From Proteiniphilum sp. UBA5384 (lineage in GTDB: Bacteria; Bacteroidota; Bacteroidia; Bacteroidales; Dysgonomonadaceae), in assembly GCF_002410825.1 (NCBI RefSeq), contig NZ_DHOS01000002.1, positions 1 to 64,000 on the forward strand: a stretch of 64,000 nucleotides of DNA. The letters run 5' to 3'. This document shows, one piece after another, positions 36,472 through 46,131 of this stretch. Below the pieces are notes generated by a model. The model worked only from the letters and a program-made list of their open reading frames with translations, was not told where the DNA came from and made no database searches. Within the stretch, counting starts at the first letter, position 1. The number at the start of each line of letters is the position of its first letter. A program made the position numbers and the translations under genes.

Positions 36472-36897
36472 ATGGCAATTATTAGACGTACCAACAACTG
36501 GTTACCGAGTATTTTCAATGATTTTTTCGGTAATGAATGGATGGAAAACAGCAGCAGATCAGTGCCTGCCATCAATATTCAGCAAAGCGAAAACGGATTT
36601 ACCGTGGAAGTAGCGGCTCCGGGTATGACCAAAGAAGATTGTGTAGTCAGAATTGATGACGACAATAACCTGGTAATCTCCTTCGAGAAAAAGAATGAAC
36701 AAGAAGAAAAAGACAAAAAGGGAGCTTATCTAAGACGCGAATTCTCTTACACGCAATTCCAAAGAAGGATGGTATTACCTGAGAATATAGAAAAGGATAA
36801 AATTTCTGCAAAGGTGGAAAATGGTGTATTGACCGTTGAAATTCCTACCCGAGAAGAAGGAAAAGTATCTGCCTCTAAATTAATTGAAGTACAATAA
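36472..36897 (+). CDS. Hsp20-family small heat shock protein
   Basis: ATP-independent holdase chaperone, 141 residues. The alpha-crystallin domain spans about 35-130, with VPAINIQQSENGFTVEVAAPG and the conserved GVLTVEIP near 121-128; the I-x-I/V tail is only loosely present (KLIEVQ). It has its own upstream region of about 200 bases, with TATCTTTTG near 36400-36408 as a possible one-base-longer -7 box, and ends in a strong terminator. No heat-shock CIRCE element was seen. Confidence 0.95.
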   Translation: MAIIRRTNNWLPSIFNDFFGNEWMENSSRSVPAINIQQSENGFTVEVAAPGMTKEDCVVRIDDDNNLVISFEKKNEQEEKDKKGAYLRREFSYTQFQRRMVLPENIEKDKISAKVENGVLTVEIPTREEGKVSASKLIEVQ

Positions 36898-36923
36898 TTC
36901 GAGAGGGACAGGCAATAAAACAG

Positions 36924-36960
36924 GAGAGTGAACCGTACATCGGGTTCACTCTCTTTTTTT
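36924..36960 (+). terminator. Rho-independent terminator after hsp20
   Basis: GAGAGTGAACC (36924-36934) pairs perfectly with GGTTCACTCTC (36943-36953), followed by seven T residues. It is the best intrinsic terminator in the window. The T-run reaches the stop codon of the convergent polyprenyl synthase gene. Confidence 0.92.
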
Positions 36961-37933
36961 AATAATTTCGTTCAAACAAATAAGAAAGAAATAGACGTAA
37001 AAGATCCTTGATCTGATTATCAATCGAGAGTTCAGATATAATCGATTCCGCCTCATCCAGCAACTCTCTTATCTTTCTATTAGCATACTCTATTCCCTCA
37101 TATTCTTTGGCAAAACGAAGTATGTCTTCTATGTTTTCCTCAGAATAATCGCGTGAGCGGATGATTTTCAATACTTGATCCGACTTGGCCTCAGGTGCCC
37201 GCCGCAATGCATATATCAACGGGAGCGTCACCTTCCCTTCCCTGATATCGTTACCGGTAGGTTTCCCTACATTGGTTTTATAATAATCAAATATATCATC
37301 CCGTATTTGGAAACAAATACCCAGAATTCCTCCTAAGCGGCTGAATATTTCCACTGTTTCCTGTGTAGCACCTCCGGTAATTGCCCCGATCGTAATGCTG
37401 GCACGTAATAAAGAGGCTGTCTTCTTCTCAATTACCTCAAAATAGGAGGTTTCATCTATGACAACCTCTTCGGCAAGTGAAAACTGCACCAATTCTCCTT
37501 CGGAAAGGCTCTGTCCCAGTTCCGAGATAATCCGTACAATTTCAAGATCCCTTGTTTTCACGCTCTCCGCCAAAGCGGTCGACAAAAGATAATCGCCCAC
37601 CAATACCGCCCGGGTATTATCATACACAGCATTCACTGAACGTTTCCCTCTACGCATGTCGGACTTATCGATCACATCATCGTGTACAAGCGTGGCCGTA
37701 TGTAACAATTCAACAGTCACAGCTCCATGGTATGTTTCCGGGATAATTTGTCCACAGGCTTTTGCAGCCAGAAGTACTAACGTGGGTCTCAACCGCTTAC
37801 CATCAGCCCCAAAAACATAATCGATAATTCCTGAAATGCGGGGATTGTCGGTTTTTATTGATTTTCGCAAATAATTATCAAAAAGACCCAATTCATCATG
37901 TAGGAAGTCTTTTATGATCTGACTTTGATCCAT
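36959..37933 (-). CDS. Polyprenyl synthetase (trans-prenyltransferase)
   Basis: Elongates farnesyl diphosphate with isopentenyl units to a long-chain all-trans polyprenyl diphosphate, the side chain of menaquinone. The 324 residues include FGADGKRLRPTLVLLAAKACG near 42-62 (in part), the first aspartate-rich motif HDDVIDKSDMRRGK near 91-104 and the second, QIRDDIFDYY near 213-222. Both DDxxD boxes are intact. Chain length cannot be read reliably from the residues before the first motif. It ends within the hsp20 terminator on the other strand. Confidence 0.92.
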   Translation of the reverse strand: MDQSQIIKDFLHDELGLFDNYLRKSIKTDNPRISGIIDYVFGADGKRLRPTLVLLAAKACGQIIPETYHGAVTVELLHTATLVHDDVIDKSDMRRGKRSVNAVYDNTRAVLVGDYLLSTALAESVKTRDLEIVRIISELGQSLSEGELVQFSLAEEVVIDETSYFEVIEKKTASLLRASITIGAITGGATQETVEIFSRLGGILGICFQIRDDIFDYYKTNVGKPTGNDIREGKVTLPLIYALRRAPEAKSDQVLKIIRSRDYSEENIEDILRFAKEYEGIEYANRKIRELLDEAESIISELSIDNQIKDLLRLFLSYLFERNY

Positions 37934-37994
37934 CGCATCCTATATTTAATTCCACAAATTTAGAAATTATTCTCCTTCCCGCAACAAATATTCG

Positions 37995-38002
37995 TAACTT
38001 TA
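37995..38002 (+). promoter_or_regulatory. Candidate -7 box for polA
   Basis: TAACTTTA, one base off TAnnTTTG, 30 bases before the polA ATG in the gap between divergent genes. Confidence 0.4.
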
Positions 38003-38031
38003 CGCTTCTTAATCAGATTTTAAAGATAGAT

Positions 38032-40824
38032 ATGAGCAAAAACAAACTTTTCCTTCTGGACGCATACGCACTCATTTACCGTTCTTATTACGCGTTTATC
38101 AGAAACCCGAGGGTAAACTCAAAGGGCGAGAACACATCCGCTATCTTCGGATTTGTCAATACGCTGGAAGAAGTACTCCATAAGGAAAACCCGTCGCATA
38201 TCGCCGTCGCCTTCGATCCCGACGGCCCCACTTTCCGGCATCAGGAATACGAAGCCTATAAGGCACAGCGTGAAGCAACCCCGGAGGATATCAAGCGGTC
38301 GGTGCCCATCATCAAACAGATTATCACTGCTTACAATATTCCCATATTGGAAGTACCCGGTTATGAGGCCGACGATGTGATCGGTACCATTGCCAAACGG
38401 GCAGACAAAGACCGTTTTGATGTGTATATGATGACACCGGATAAAGACTACGGGCAGCTCGCCGAACCTCATATCTTTATATACAAACCCAAATACGGCA
38501 GCAACGATTTTGATATTCTAGACGACAAAAAGGTAATGGAGAGATATGGACTTTCCAGCCCTGCCCAGATGATCGACCTGCTGGGGCTGATGGGGGATGC
38601 TTCCGATAATATTCCGGGCTGCCCGGGAGTGGGAGAAAAGACGGCCGTAAAACTGCTCAACGAGTTCGGTTCCATTGAAAACCTCCTGGCGCAAAGCCGT
38701 CAATTGAAAGGGGCATTGCAAAAGAAGGTAGAAGAGAACCGGGAACAGATACTTTTCTCAAAATTCCTCGCCACCATCAAAACCGATGTTCCCATTGAAG
38801 TAAAAGAGGACGATCTTGCCCGGAAAGAGATGGACGAAGAGGCGATGAAAATACTTTTCGAGGCGTTGGAATTTCGCACATTCCTGAACCGCATGTTCAG
38901 CCGGACAACGGTGGTCGCTACCCCTAAAGGGCCTATACAGGGCAATCTCTTCGCTACCATCGAAGAAGAAATTATACAAGAAGTTGTACCTGCGGAGACC
39001 CTCTTTGCCGGATATACCGACATCCGCACAACCTCTCATCAATACACAATGATACGGTCGGAAAAGGAAATGACTGAATTGTGTGAAAAGTTGTCACGGG
39101 AAAAAGAGGTCTGCTTCGATACGGAGACTACCGACATGGATCCCCTGTTGAGCGACCTGGTAGGACTTTCCTTTGCCTTTAAAGAGGGAGAAGCTTACTA
39201 TGTGCCCATTTCTGCAGACCGCGAAGAAGCCTGTCGTCAGACTGCAATCTTCAAGCCTTTTTTCGAAAATGAGTCTATCGGCAAAATCGGTCAGAACCTC
39301 AAATACGATATCCTCTCGCTCCGCAATTACGATATCCGGGTGAAAGGAAAACTCTTCGACACCATGATCGCTCATTATCTCCTCAACCCGGAGATCAGGC
39401 ACGGGATGGACTATATGGCGGAGACTTACCTCAAATACCGGACAATCCATATCGAAGAATTGATCGGGCCGAGGGGTAAAAATCAAAAGTGTATGCGTGA
39501 TGTGGATCCGGAAATCGTATCCGATTATGCGGCAGAAGATGCCGACATCACGTTGAAGCTGAAGAATATACTGGAGCGGGAAATCCACGAAAACAAGCTG
39601 GAGAAACTGTTCTACGAGATTGAATGCCCCCTTGTCTATGTGCTGGCTGATATGGAATGGACCGGAGTGCGGCTCGACCTGAAAGCGTTGGAAGAGCTCT
39701 CCACCCAATACACGGCCGAACTGCAACGGATTGAAAAAGAAATCACCGATATGGCCGGTATCGAGTTCAATGTCAACTCTCCCAAACAGATAGGGGAAAT
39801 CCTTTTTGACCGATTGATGATCGTAGACAAACCGAAAAAAACCAAGACGGGACAGTATAAGACCAGTGAAGAGGAGTTGGAGAAGATCCGGTCGAGGCAT
39901 CCTATCATAGAAAAGATACTGGAACAGAGGGGCCTGAAAAAACTCCTCGGTACTTATATCGATGCGTTCCCCCTCCTTATCAATCCCCGTACCGGAAAGA
40001 TACATACTTCGTTCAACCAGACGGTAGCCGCCACAGGACGCCTGAGCAGCACCAACCCCAACCTGCAGAATATCCCCATCCGCGATGAACGGGGCAAGGA
40101 GATGCGTAAAGTATTTATTCCCGACGAAGGATGCCTGTTTGTTTCATCGGACTATTCACAGATCGAATTGCGTATCATGGCGCACCTGAGTGGCGATAAA
40201 AATATGACGGAAGCATTTAACAAAGGGCAGGATATCCATGCCGCCACTGCCGCCAAAATTTACAAGGTACCCCTCGAAGAGGTGACCGGTGATATGCGGC
40301 GCAAAGCAAAAACGGCCAATTTCGGGATTATCTACGGCATCACCCCCTTCGGCCTGTCGGAGCGGCTTACCATCTCCCGTACCGAAGCCAAAGAACTGAT
40401 AGACGGTTATTTTGATACTTTCCCGCAGGTGAAACAATATATGGATGAAAGCATTTCCCGGGCACGTGATAAAGGCTTTGTGGAAACACTTCTGGGACGT
40501 AAACGGTATCTTGTCGATATCAACTCGCGCAATGCGGTCGTACGTGGATATGCAGAACGGAATGCCATCAACGCACCTATCCAGGGAAGCGCGGCGGATA
40601 TCATCAAAATAGCGATGATCCGCATTTTCAATAGGTTGCAGGAAGAGAAACTACAATCCAAAATGATCCTCCAGGTACATGATGAATTGAATTTCAATGT
40701 GTTTCCTGATGAATTGGGAAAAGTAAAAGCCATCGTGACGGAGGAGATGGAAAATGCCTGCCGGTTGTCGATTCCGCTGAAGACCGATATTGGTGTGGGT
40801 GAGAATTGGCTGGCAGCACATTAG
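38032..40824 (+). CDS. polA: DNA polymerase I
   Basis: Repair and Okazaki-fragment polymerase, 930 residues with all three domains. The 5' nuclease is at about 1-290 (LLDAYALIYRSYYAF, GYEADDVIGTIA, GDASDNIPG). A 3'-5' exonuclease follows from about 350, with the DxE motif intact in CFDTETTDMDP near 362, so proofreading is probably active. The polymerase has GRLSSTNPNLQNIP, motif A VSSDYSQIELR near 703-713, motif B RRKAKTANFGIIYG and motif C QVHDELNF near 881. Length and order are standard for the family. Confidence 0.98.
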   Translation: MSKNKLFLLDAYALIYRSYYAFIRNPRVNSKGENTSAIFGFVNTLEEVLHKENPSHIAVAFDPDGPTFRHQEYEAYKAQREATPEDIKRSVPIIKQIITAYNIPILEVPGYEADDVIGTIAKRADKDRFDVYMMTPDKDYGQLAEPHIFIYKPKYGSNDFDILDDKKVMERYGLSSPAQMIDLLGLMGDASDNIPGCPGVGEKTAVKLLNEFGSIENLLAQSRQLKGALQKKVEENREQILFSKFLATIKTDVPIEVKEDDLARKEMDEEAMKILFEALEFRTFLNRMFSRTTVVATPKGPIQGNLFATIEEEIIQEVVPAETLFAGYTDIRTTSHQYTMIRSEKEMTELCEKLSREKEVCFDTETTDMDPLLSDLVGLSFAFKEGEAYYVPISADREEACRQTAIFKPFFENESIGKIGQNLKYDILSLRNYDIRVKGKLFDTMIAHYLLNPEIRHGMDYMAETYLKYRTIHIEELIGPRGKNQKCMRDVDPEIVSDYAAEDADITLKLKNILEREIHENKLEKLFYEIECPLVYVLADMEWTGVRLDLKALEELSTQYTAELQRIEKEITDMAGIEFNVNSPKQIGEILFDRLMIVDKPKKTKTGQYKTSEEELEKIRSRHPIIEKILEQRGLKKLLGTYIDAFPLLINPRTGKIHTSFNQTVAATGRLSSTNPNLQNIPIRDERGKEMRKVFIPDEGCLFVSSDYSQIELRIMAHLSGDKNMTEAFNKGQDIHAATAAKIYKVPLEEVTGDMRRKAKTANFGIIYGITPFGLSERLTISRTEAKELIDGYFDTFPQVKQYMDESISRARDKGFVETLLGRKRYLVDINSRNAVVRGYAERNAINAPIQGSAADIIKIAMIRIFNRLQEEKLQSKMILQVHDELNFNVFPDELGKVKAIVTEEMENACRLSIPLKTDIGVGENWLAAH

Positions 40825-40859
40825 TCGATGTGGTGATGTGATGATTAGCAGATTATCTT

Positions 40860-41312
40860 ATGCTTGACGGATTAGCGGAATACGGTTATTGGGGACTTCT
40901 ACTGGCATCTTTCCTGGCAGCTACTATCCTGCCGTTCAGTTCAGAAGTGGTATTCGCGGCATTGATCGCGGCCGGATCGGATATTGGTACGAGCATCGCC
41001 TATGCTACCATAGGTAACTCGATCGGCGGTGCCACCTGTTATTATCTGGGCCGGTTAGGTAAAATAGAGTGGCTCGAAAGATGGTTCAAGATCGACCGGG
41101 AGAAGATCGACCGGATGATTGCCCTCCTGCAAACCAGGGGAGCGGCCATGGGTTTTTTCGGTTTCCTTCCCGCCGTAGGAGACCTGATGCTGGTCGCATT
41201 AGGTTTTATGCGGGCCAGCGCACCTATCGTAATGATATCGATGACTGTCGGGAAATTTCTGCGGTATTTTGTGATCGCTTTCGGTACCGATCGGATCCTG
41301 TCATGGTTTTAA
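40860..41312 (+). CDS. YqaA/DedA-related (VTT) small membrane protein
   Basis: A 150-residue inner-membrane protein. MLDGLAEYGYWGLLLASFLAATILPFSSEVV-type opening (split: helix from about 11-30) and NSIGGATCYYLGRLG near 58-72 match the short YqaA branch of the SNARE-associated/VTT family. KIDREKIDRMIALLQTRGAAMGFFGFLPAVGDLM follows the family pattern. DedA-type proteins are linked to lipid-carrier recycling and envelope integrity; the role of this branch is unknown. It starts 35 bases after polA in the same direction. Confidence 0.82.
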   Translation: MLDGLAEYGYWGLLLASFLAATILPFSSEVVFAALIAAGSDIGTSIAYATIGNSIGGATCYYLGRLGKIEWLERWFKIDREKIDRMIALLQTRGAAMGFFGFLPAVGDLMLVALGFMRASAPIVMISMTVGKFLRYFVIAFGTDRILSWF

Positions 41313-41373
41313 TGGCTGTATTTCTCATTCTTAATTTTTAGTTTTTCACTTTTAGTTCTTAGTTATCAATCAT

Positions 41374-42153
41374 ATGTCCACTATACTTTTTCATGAAATT
41401 GTTTTTGGCCCCATCCACAGCAGGCGATTGGGGATATCGCTCGGAATGAACCTGTTGCCATATGACGGCAAACTCTGTTCATTCGACTGTATTTACTGCG
41501 AATGTGGTTTTAATAAAGATTTCCGGACCAAAACGAAGTTGCCCGACCGGGAAAATGTACGGGCGGCGCTGGAAGATAAATTGCTATCCCTCCGCGGGGA
41601 GGGAGTCACACCCGATGTCATCACTTTTGCCGGTAATGGCGAACCAACGATGCACCCCGAATTCAAAGGTATTATTGAAGATACGATTGAATTACGCGAC
41701 CAATATTTCCCCAATGCAAAAATAAGCGTGCTCACCAACGGCATGCACCTCAATAAACCGGAAGTATTTGAAGCACTTCAGAAAATAGAAAACCCCATCG
41801 TGAAACTCGATTCGGCAATCGATGAGACCGTCCGGCTGATCGACCGTCCCAATGCGCCCGGTTATTCAGTAGCGAGACAGGTAGCCCTCTATCAACGTTT
41901 TCAGGGTAATTTTATCCTGCAGACCCTGTTCTTAAGAGGCCGGTTTGAAGGACACGAAATCGACAACACCACCGAAGAGGAGGTTTCAGCATGGTTAGAG
42001 GTCGTCAGGGCGCTTAATCCCCGCGAGGTGATGATCTACACCATCGACCGGGAAACGCCCGCCTCAGCGCTTGAAAAAGCGCCTCTCGCCGATTTGCAGA
42101 AAATAGCTGCCAGGGTAGAGGAACTCGGAATACAAACCAATGTGGCGGGATAA
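41374..42153 (+). CDS. Radical SAM protein
   Basis: A 259-residue [4Fe-4S]/SAM enzyme. The cluster cysteines are C35, C39 and C42 in LCSFDCIYCECG, the CxxxCxxC signature. The opening FGPIHSRRLGISLGMNLLP and FAGNGEPTMHPEF are typical of the group often annotated as wyosine-like or MoaA-related radical SAM proteins. No auxiliary-cluster cysteine set is obvious toward the C-terminus. Substrate unknown. It shares one base with the next gene (TAATG), so the two are co-translated and may work together. Confidence 0.88.
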   Translation: MSTILFHEIVFGPIHSRRLGISLGMNLLPYDGKLCSFDCIYCECGFNKDFRTKTKLPDRENVRAALEDKLLSLRGEGVTPDVITFAGNGEPTMHPEFKGIIEDTIELRDQYFPNAKISVLTNGMHLNKPEVFEALQKIENPIVKLDSAIDETVRLIDRPNAPGYSVARQVALYQRFQGNFILQTLFLRGRFEGHEIDNTTEEEVSAWLEVVRALNPREVMIYTIDRETPASALEKAPLADLQKIAARVEELGIQTNVAG

Positions 42154-43619
42154 TGGCTCTCTATTCAAAAATTATGTCTCATTATATTGCGTGCGAGAAT
42201 GTTGTCCCGAGGATGCCCGATTCACCTTTCACCCAACCAATCAACTGGCAAATCAACAGTGATGAGACATGGGGTATTGTAGGCCGCAATGGAAGCGGAA
42301 AGTCGCTCCTGTCGGAACTGATATGCGGAAAAATAGCTATTCAATCGGGTGATATCCGGTACCATTTTCCGGAAGATCCGGATAAAAATACCCGCCCCCT
42401 GCTACCTTCCCAGCAGATCCGGAAGATCGAGTTCAATGCCGCCTATACCCTACTCGACTACCGTAAGCTGTTCTACCAGCAGCGATTCAACAACTCCGAA
42501 AATGAGGATATACCGCTGGTAAGCGACTTATTACCACTTGAGAATATCTCCGGGGAAAACCGGCTTATCTTCGAGACTTTCCACCTATTCGATTGGATGG
42601 ACCGGAAACTGATCCACTTATCCAGTGGTGAATTACGAAAATTTCTTATTGCCAGGGTATTGCTTGATAATCCAAAGATGTTGATCTTCGACAATCCCTT
42701 TATCGGCCTGGATGAAGCGTCGCGCAACATTCTCAACGATATGTTTCTGTTTCTGCTGAACCACTGCAATATCCGTCTTTTGTTCATTGCTCCTTCAATG
42801 GAAGACCTGCCTGACTGCACGACGCATATCCTGGAGATGCGGGACTGTATGGTCAATTACCGTGGGGAGAAATCCGGTTTTACCCCTGAGAACGGGGCGA
42901 CAGGTATTCCGGCATCCGGAATAAACTGGGATGATTTCACACTTGAAGACCGCACCTGCGAAAGTAACGAACTGGTATCGATGACCAACGTGGAAATTTC
43001 TTACGGAGAACGGATCATACAAAAAGATGTGAACTGGACAATCCTCAAAGATGAGAAATGGGCGCTATTAGGACCCAATGGCTCCGGAAAATCGACCCTG
43101 CTCAGCTATATCTTTGCCGACAACCCGCAGGCTTATGCCAAGAATATACGTCTCTTCGGACGCAAAAGAGGTACCGGGGAAAGTATTTGGGATATCAAAA
43201 GGCGTATCGGATTCAGCTCCTCAGAACTGCACCTCTATTACAGGGAAAACGTGAATTGCACGGCAGTGGTTGCCTCCGGTTTTTTTGACAGTATCGGGTT
43301 ATACCGCAAGTGCAATGATCAACAGGTCCGCCTCGCAGAAAAACTACTGGAAATACTACAAATAGCGCATTTGAAAGAGAGGCCGTTCCTGAGGGTTTCT
43401 TCGGGCGAACAACGGTTGCTGTTCTTTGCAAGGGCCCTGATTAAAAATCCTGAACTACTGATACTCGACGAGCCTTTCCACGGATTAGATAACCATCACA
43501 AACAGCAGTGTACCTCCATTGTCGAGTCTTTCGCACAGCAAACCGGCAAGTCGCTGATCTATGTAACCCACCACAAAGAAGAGATCCCCGATTGCATCGA
43601 TCATTGCATGCAATTATAG
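42153..43619 (+). CDS. Twin-ATPase ABC protein (ModF-like)
   Basis: A 488-residue protein with two ABC ATPase domains and no membrane segment. First domain: Walker A GRNGSGKS at 44-51, signature HLSSGELRKF, Walker B-like MLIFDNPFIGLDE. Second domain: GPNGSGKST near 305-313, RVSSGEQRLL, ELLILDEPFHGLD. The first Walker B ends in DNP rather than DEP, so it may be catalytically weaker. The layout resembles ModF/PhrA-like proteins, whose role is unsettled. ATG 42153 overlaps the upstream stop; ATG 42174 is an alternative start. Confidence 0.82.
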   Translation: MALYSKIMSHYIACENVVPRMPDSPFTQPINWQINSDETWGIVGRNGSGKSLLSELICGKIAIQSGDIRYHFPEDPDKNTRPLLPSQQIRKIEFNAAYTLLDYRKLFYQQRFNNSENEDIPLVSDLLPLENISGENRLIFETFHLFDWMDRKLIHLSSGELRKFLIARVLLDNPKMLIFDNPFIGLDEASRNILNDMFLFLLNHCNIRLLFIAPSMEDLPDCTTHILEMRDCMVNYRGEKSGFTPENGATGIPASGINWDDFTLEDRTCESNELVSMTNVEISYGERIIQKDVNWTILKDEKWALLGPNGSGKSTLLSYIFADNPQAYAKNIRLFGRKRGTGESIWDIKRRIGFSSSELHLYYRENVNCTAVVASGFFDSIGLYRKCNDQQVRLAEKLLEILQIAHLKERPFLRVSSGEQRLLFFARALIKNPELLILDEPFHGLDNHHKQQCTSIVESFAQQTGKSLIYVTHHKEEIPDCIDHCMQL

Positions 43620-43735
43620 TCATCCGGGGGGAATCACCTTAAATATCAATGGAAAAGATTGCATCAACCATTAGATGCAGTTATAGCCCCTACCAAACAA
43701 AGAGCCGTATATAGCTGTTCAATTACTTTAGTCGC

Positions 43736-43771
43736 TTTCTGCGCTCGGCAAAACAAATAAATTTGTTCTGC
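43736..43771 (+). promoter_or_regulatory. Promoter with embedded palindrome, upstream of GT4 gene
   Basis: TAAATTTG (43758-43765) matches the -7 consensus, with TTTC (43736-43739) 18 bases upstream. The -7 box lies in the centre of a near-perfect inverted repeat, GCAAAACAAAT (43748-43758) and ATTTGTTCTGC (43761-43771), 10 of 11 pairs. A dimeric repressor bound there would block the promoter. Confidence 0.55.
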
Positions 43772-43831
43772 TCTTGCTTGACGAAAACGTTCTTTATATG
43801 TCCTCCAACCACAAATAAATATCATAAGGCA

Positions 43832-46105
43832 ATGAAGACTGTATATATCGGAACCTATCCACCGCGCAGGTGTGGTATCGGAACCTTTACCCAAAACCTG
43901 CTGAAGGCCATGTCCGGCAAAGATGATTCCCCGGACAACAAAAAGGGATTTTTTGTTGTTGCCATGAACGATTTCGACCAGGAATACGATTATCCCGAGG
44001 AGGTTGTATTTACTATCCGGCAGGAGAATCAGCGCGATTATCAGGAGGCTGCGGAGTACATCAACCTCAGTGGCGCCGACTGTTGCATTCTGGAACATGA
44101 ATTCGGAATTTTCGGCGGCCGTAACGGCGTATATATCCTTTCACTCCTTCATCGCCTCAAGATACCTCTTATCGTAACACTGCATACCGTATTGAAGACG
44201 CCTTCTTATGACCAGAAAGAAATCCTGCAACGTATTTGCAGGACGGCTAACCGCGTAGTGGTGATGAGCCATCACGCCGTAGAATTCCTGGAAGATATTT
44301 ATGATGTGCCGAAGGAGAAGATAGCCTATATCGAGCATGGCGTACCCGATTACAAATTTTCACAGCCGGAGGCCAAAAAGGAATTTAAACTCGATAAACG
44401 TAAGGTACTCCTGACTTTCGGTTTTGTCAGCCGGAACAAAGGCATCGAGACGGCGATAAAAGCTTTGCCCGAAGTCGTTAAAAAACATCCCGAAGTATTG
44501 TATGTCGTGCTGGGGAAGACGCATCCGCACGTGCTCCATTATGTGGGTGAGGAATACCGTAACTATCTTATCCAACTGGTATCGGAATTGGATCTCGAAA
44601 ATAATGTGGTGTTCATTGATAAATTCGCCAGCCAACCGGAATTATTCAAATATCTCTATGCGGCAGACATTTACCTTACGCCTTACCTCAACGAAGCGCA
44701 GATTACCAGCGGCACGCTTTCGTATGCTGTGGGCGTAGGATGCCCGGTGGTTTCAACCCCCTACTGGCATGCGGTGGAATTGCTGGCCGACGACAGGGGT
44801 ATACTCTTCGATTTCAGCAACCATGTGCAACTGGCCGATATCCTGATCGATTTGCTGGACCACCCTGAAAAGCGGCTCCGGCTTAGTAGGAATGCCTATG
44901 AATATGGACGTGAGATCACCTGGCCCAAAATCGGTGCCAAATACAACAACCTCGTCAAAGAAGTAACGGCAGAGCAGCTAAAAATCCCCAGGAAAGAAAC
45001 CATTCCCTTCGACATAAAAATCCTGCCGCCCTTTTCACTGGCGCATGTAAAGCGGCTGACCGACCATACGGGAATCATCCAGCATACCAAATTCGGTATC
45101 CCCAACTTAAAGGAAGGCTATTGCCTGGATGATAACGCACGGGCGCTCATCATGGCCCTGATGGCTTATAAAGAAACCAAAAGCCAAAAAGCACTGGAGT
45201 TCTGCCCCGTTTATCTGAGTTTCATCTATTATATGCAAAATGACGACGGGACCTTTCATAATTTCCTGAACTTTGACCGGACTTTTGTCGAGGAACAAGG
45301 CTCTGAAGACTCTTTCGGGCGTGCTATATGGGCGTTGGGATATATGTTGGACAATGCCCCGAACGACTCGTACTCTCAAATCGGGAAATATATGCTGGAC
45401 AAATCCGTCCCCGTATTCGACAACCTTCGTTCGGTACGCAGCATAGCCAATGTCATCCTCGGCATTTCTTACTATTTGAAGAACAACATGGGAGATGATG
45501 TGATGATTGAACGGTTGCGCAAACTCACTGCTTTTCTGGTGGAAGAATACCGCCAAAATACCCGCGCCGACTGGAAATGGTATGAAATCCTATTTGCCTA
45601 TGACAACGGCTTGCTGCCGCTCGCCATGTTGCATGCCGCAGATATCCTGAAGGATGAAGAAGTCCGGAGGATCGCCTTCGAATCGATGCAATTCCTCTCG
45701 GATATCACCCTGAAAGAGGGGTATTTGTCGATTATCGGAAACGAAAAATGGTATCACCGGGAAGACACCCGCTCTGATTTTGCCCAACAACCGGTGGACG
45801 CCATGTGCATGGTATTGATGTTTTATCAGGCATATAAAATGACCGACAATATCGACTACCTTAAAAAGCTTTTTGCTTCCTTCATGTGGTTCTTAGGAGA
45901 AAACGACCTCCGGCTCAACCTCTATAATTATGAAACCGAAGGATGTTTCGACGGTTTGGAACGGGATGGCCTCAGCCGCAACCAGGGGGCGGAGAGCACC
46001 CTCGCCTACCTGATCTCTTACCTTGTGGTGCTGGAAGCTCACGAAGAGTATTACAGCAAAGACTGGCAACAGCACCAAACGGATAACTTAACAAGCAATG
46101 GATGA
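43832..46105 (+). CDS. GT4 glycosyltransferase with helical C-terminal domain
   Basis: A 757-residue cytoplasmic protein. Residues 1 to about 385 are a GT-B, GT4-type glycosyltransferase: TYPPRRCGIGTFTQNLL at the start, LTFGFVSRNKGIETAIKA in the nucleotide-sugar half, and LTPYLNEAQITSGTLSYAVGVGCPVV as the donor-binding E-x7-E region. Residues about 400-757 are all-helical, with repeats of WALGYMLDN/DNGLLPLAMLH type, like an (alpha/alpha)6 toroid found in glycoside hydrolases or phosphorylases. The reading frame opens at a TTG (43763) in the promoter; ATG 43832 is the start. It is 26 bases upstream of a GH130 gene, so both probably handle the same mannoside; this is inference. Confidence 0.85.
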   Translation: MKTVYIGTYPPRRCGIGTFTQNLLKAMSGKDDSPDNKKGFFVVAMNDFDQEYDYPEEVVFTIRQENQRDYQEAAEYINLSGADCCILEHEFGIFGGRNGVYILSLLHRLKIPLIVTLHTVLKTPSYDQKEILQRICRTANRVVVMSHHAVEFLEDIYDVPKEKIAYIEHGVPDYKFSQPEAKKEFKLDKRKVLLTFGFVSRNKGIETAIKALPEVVKKHPEVLYVVLGKTHPHVLHYVGEEYRNYLIQLVSELDLENNVVFIDKFASQPELFKYLYAADIYLTPYLNEAQITSGTLSYAVGVGCPVVSTPYWHAVELLADDRGILFDFSNHVQLADILIDLLDHPEKRLRLSRNAYEYGREITWPKIGAKYNNLVKEVTAEQLKIPRKETIPFDIKILPPFSLAHVKRLTDHTGIIQHTKFGIPNLKEGYCLDDNARALIMALMAYKETKSQKALEFCPVYLSFIYYMQNDDGTFHNFLNFDRTFVEEQGSEDSFGRAIWALGYMLDNAPNDSYSQIGKYMLDKSVPVFDNLRSVRSIANVILGISYYLKNNMGDDVMIERLRKLTAFLVEEYRQNTRADWKWYEILFAYDNGLLPLAMLHAADILKDEEVRRIAFESMQFLSDITLKEGYLSIIGNEKWYHREDTRSDFAQQPVDAMCMVLMFYQAYKMTDNIDYLKKLFASFMWFLGENDLRLNLYNYETEGCFDGLERDGLSRNQGAESTLAYLISYLVVLEAHEEYYSKDWQQHQTDNLTSNG

Positions 46106-46131
46106 GTAATATGTAAAAAGAATGAATTGTT

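Noticed and set aside
39094..40005. 303-codon antisense frame within polA
   Set aside because: Shadow of polA; the sense strand carries the exonuclease and polymerase motifs.
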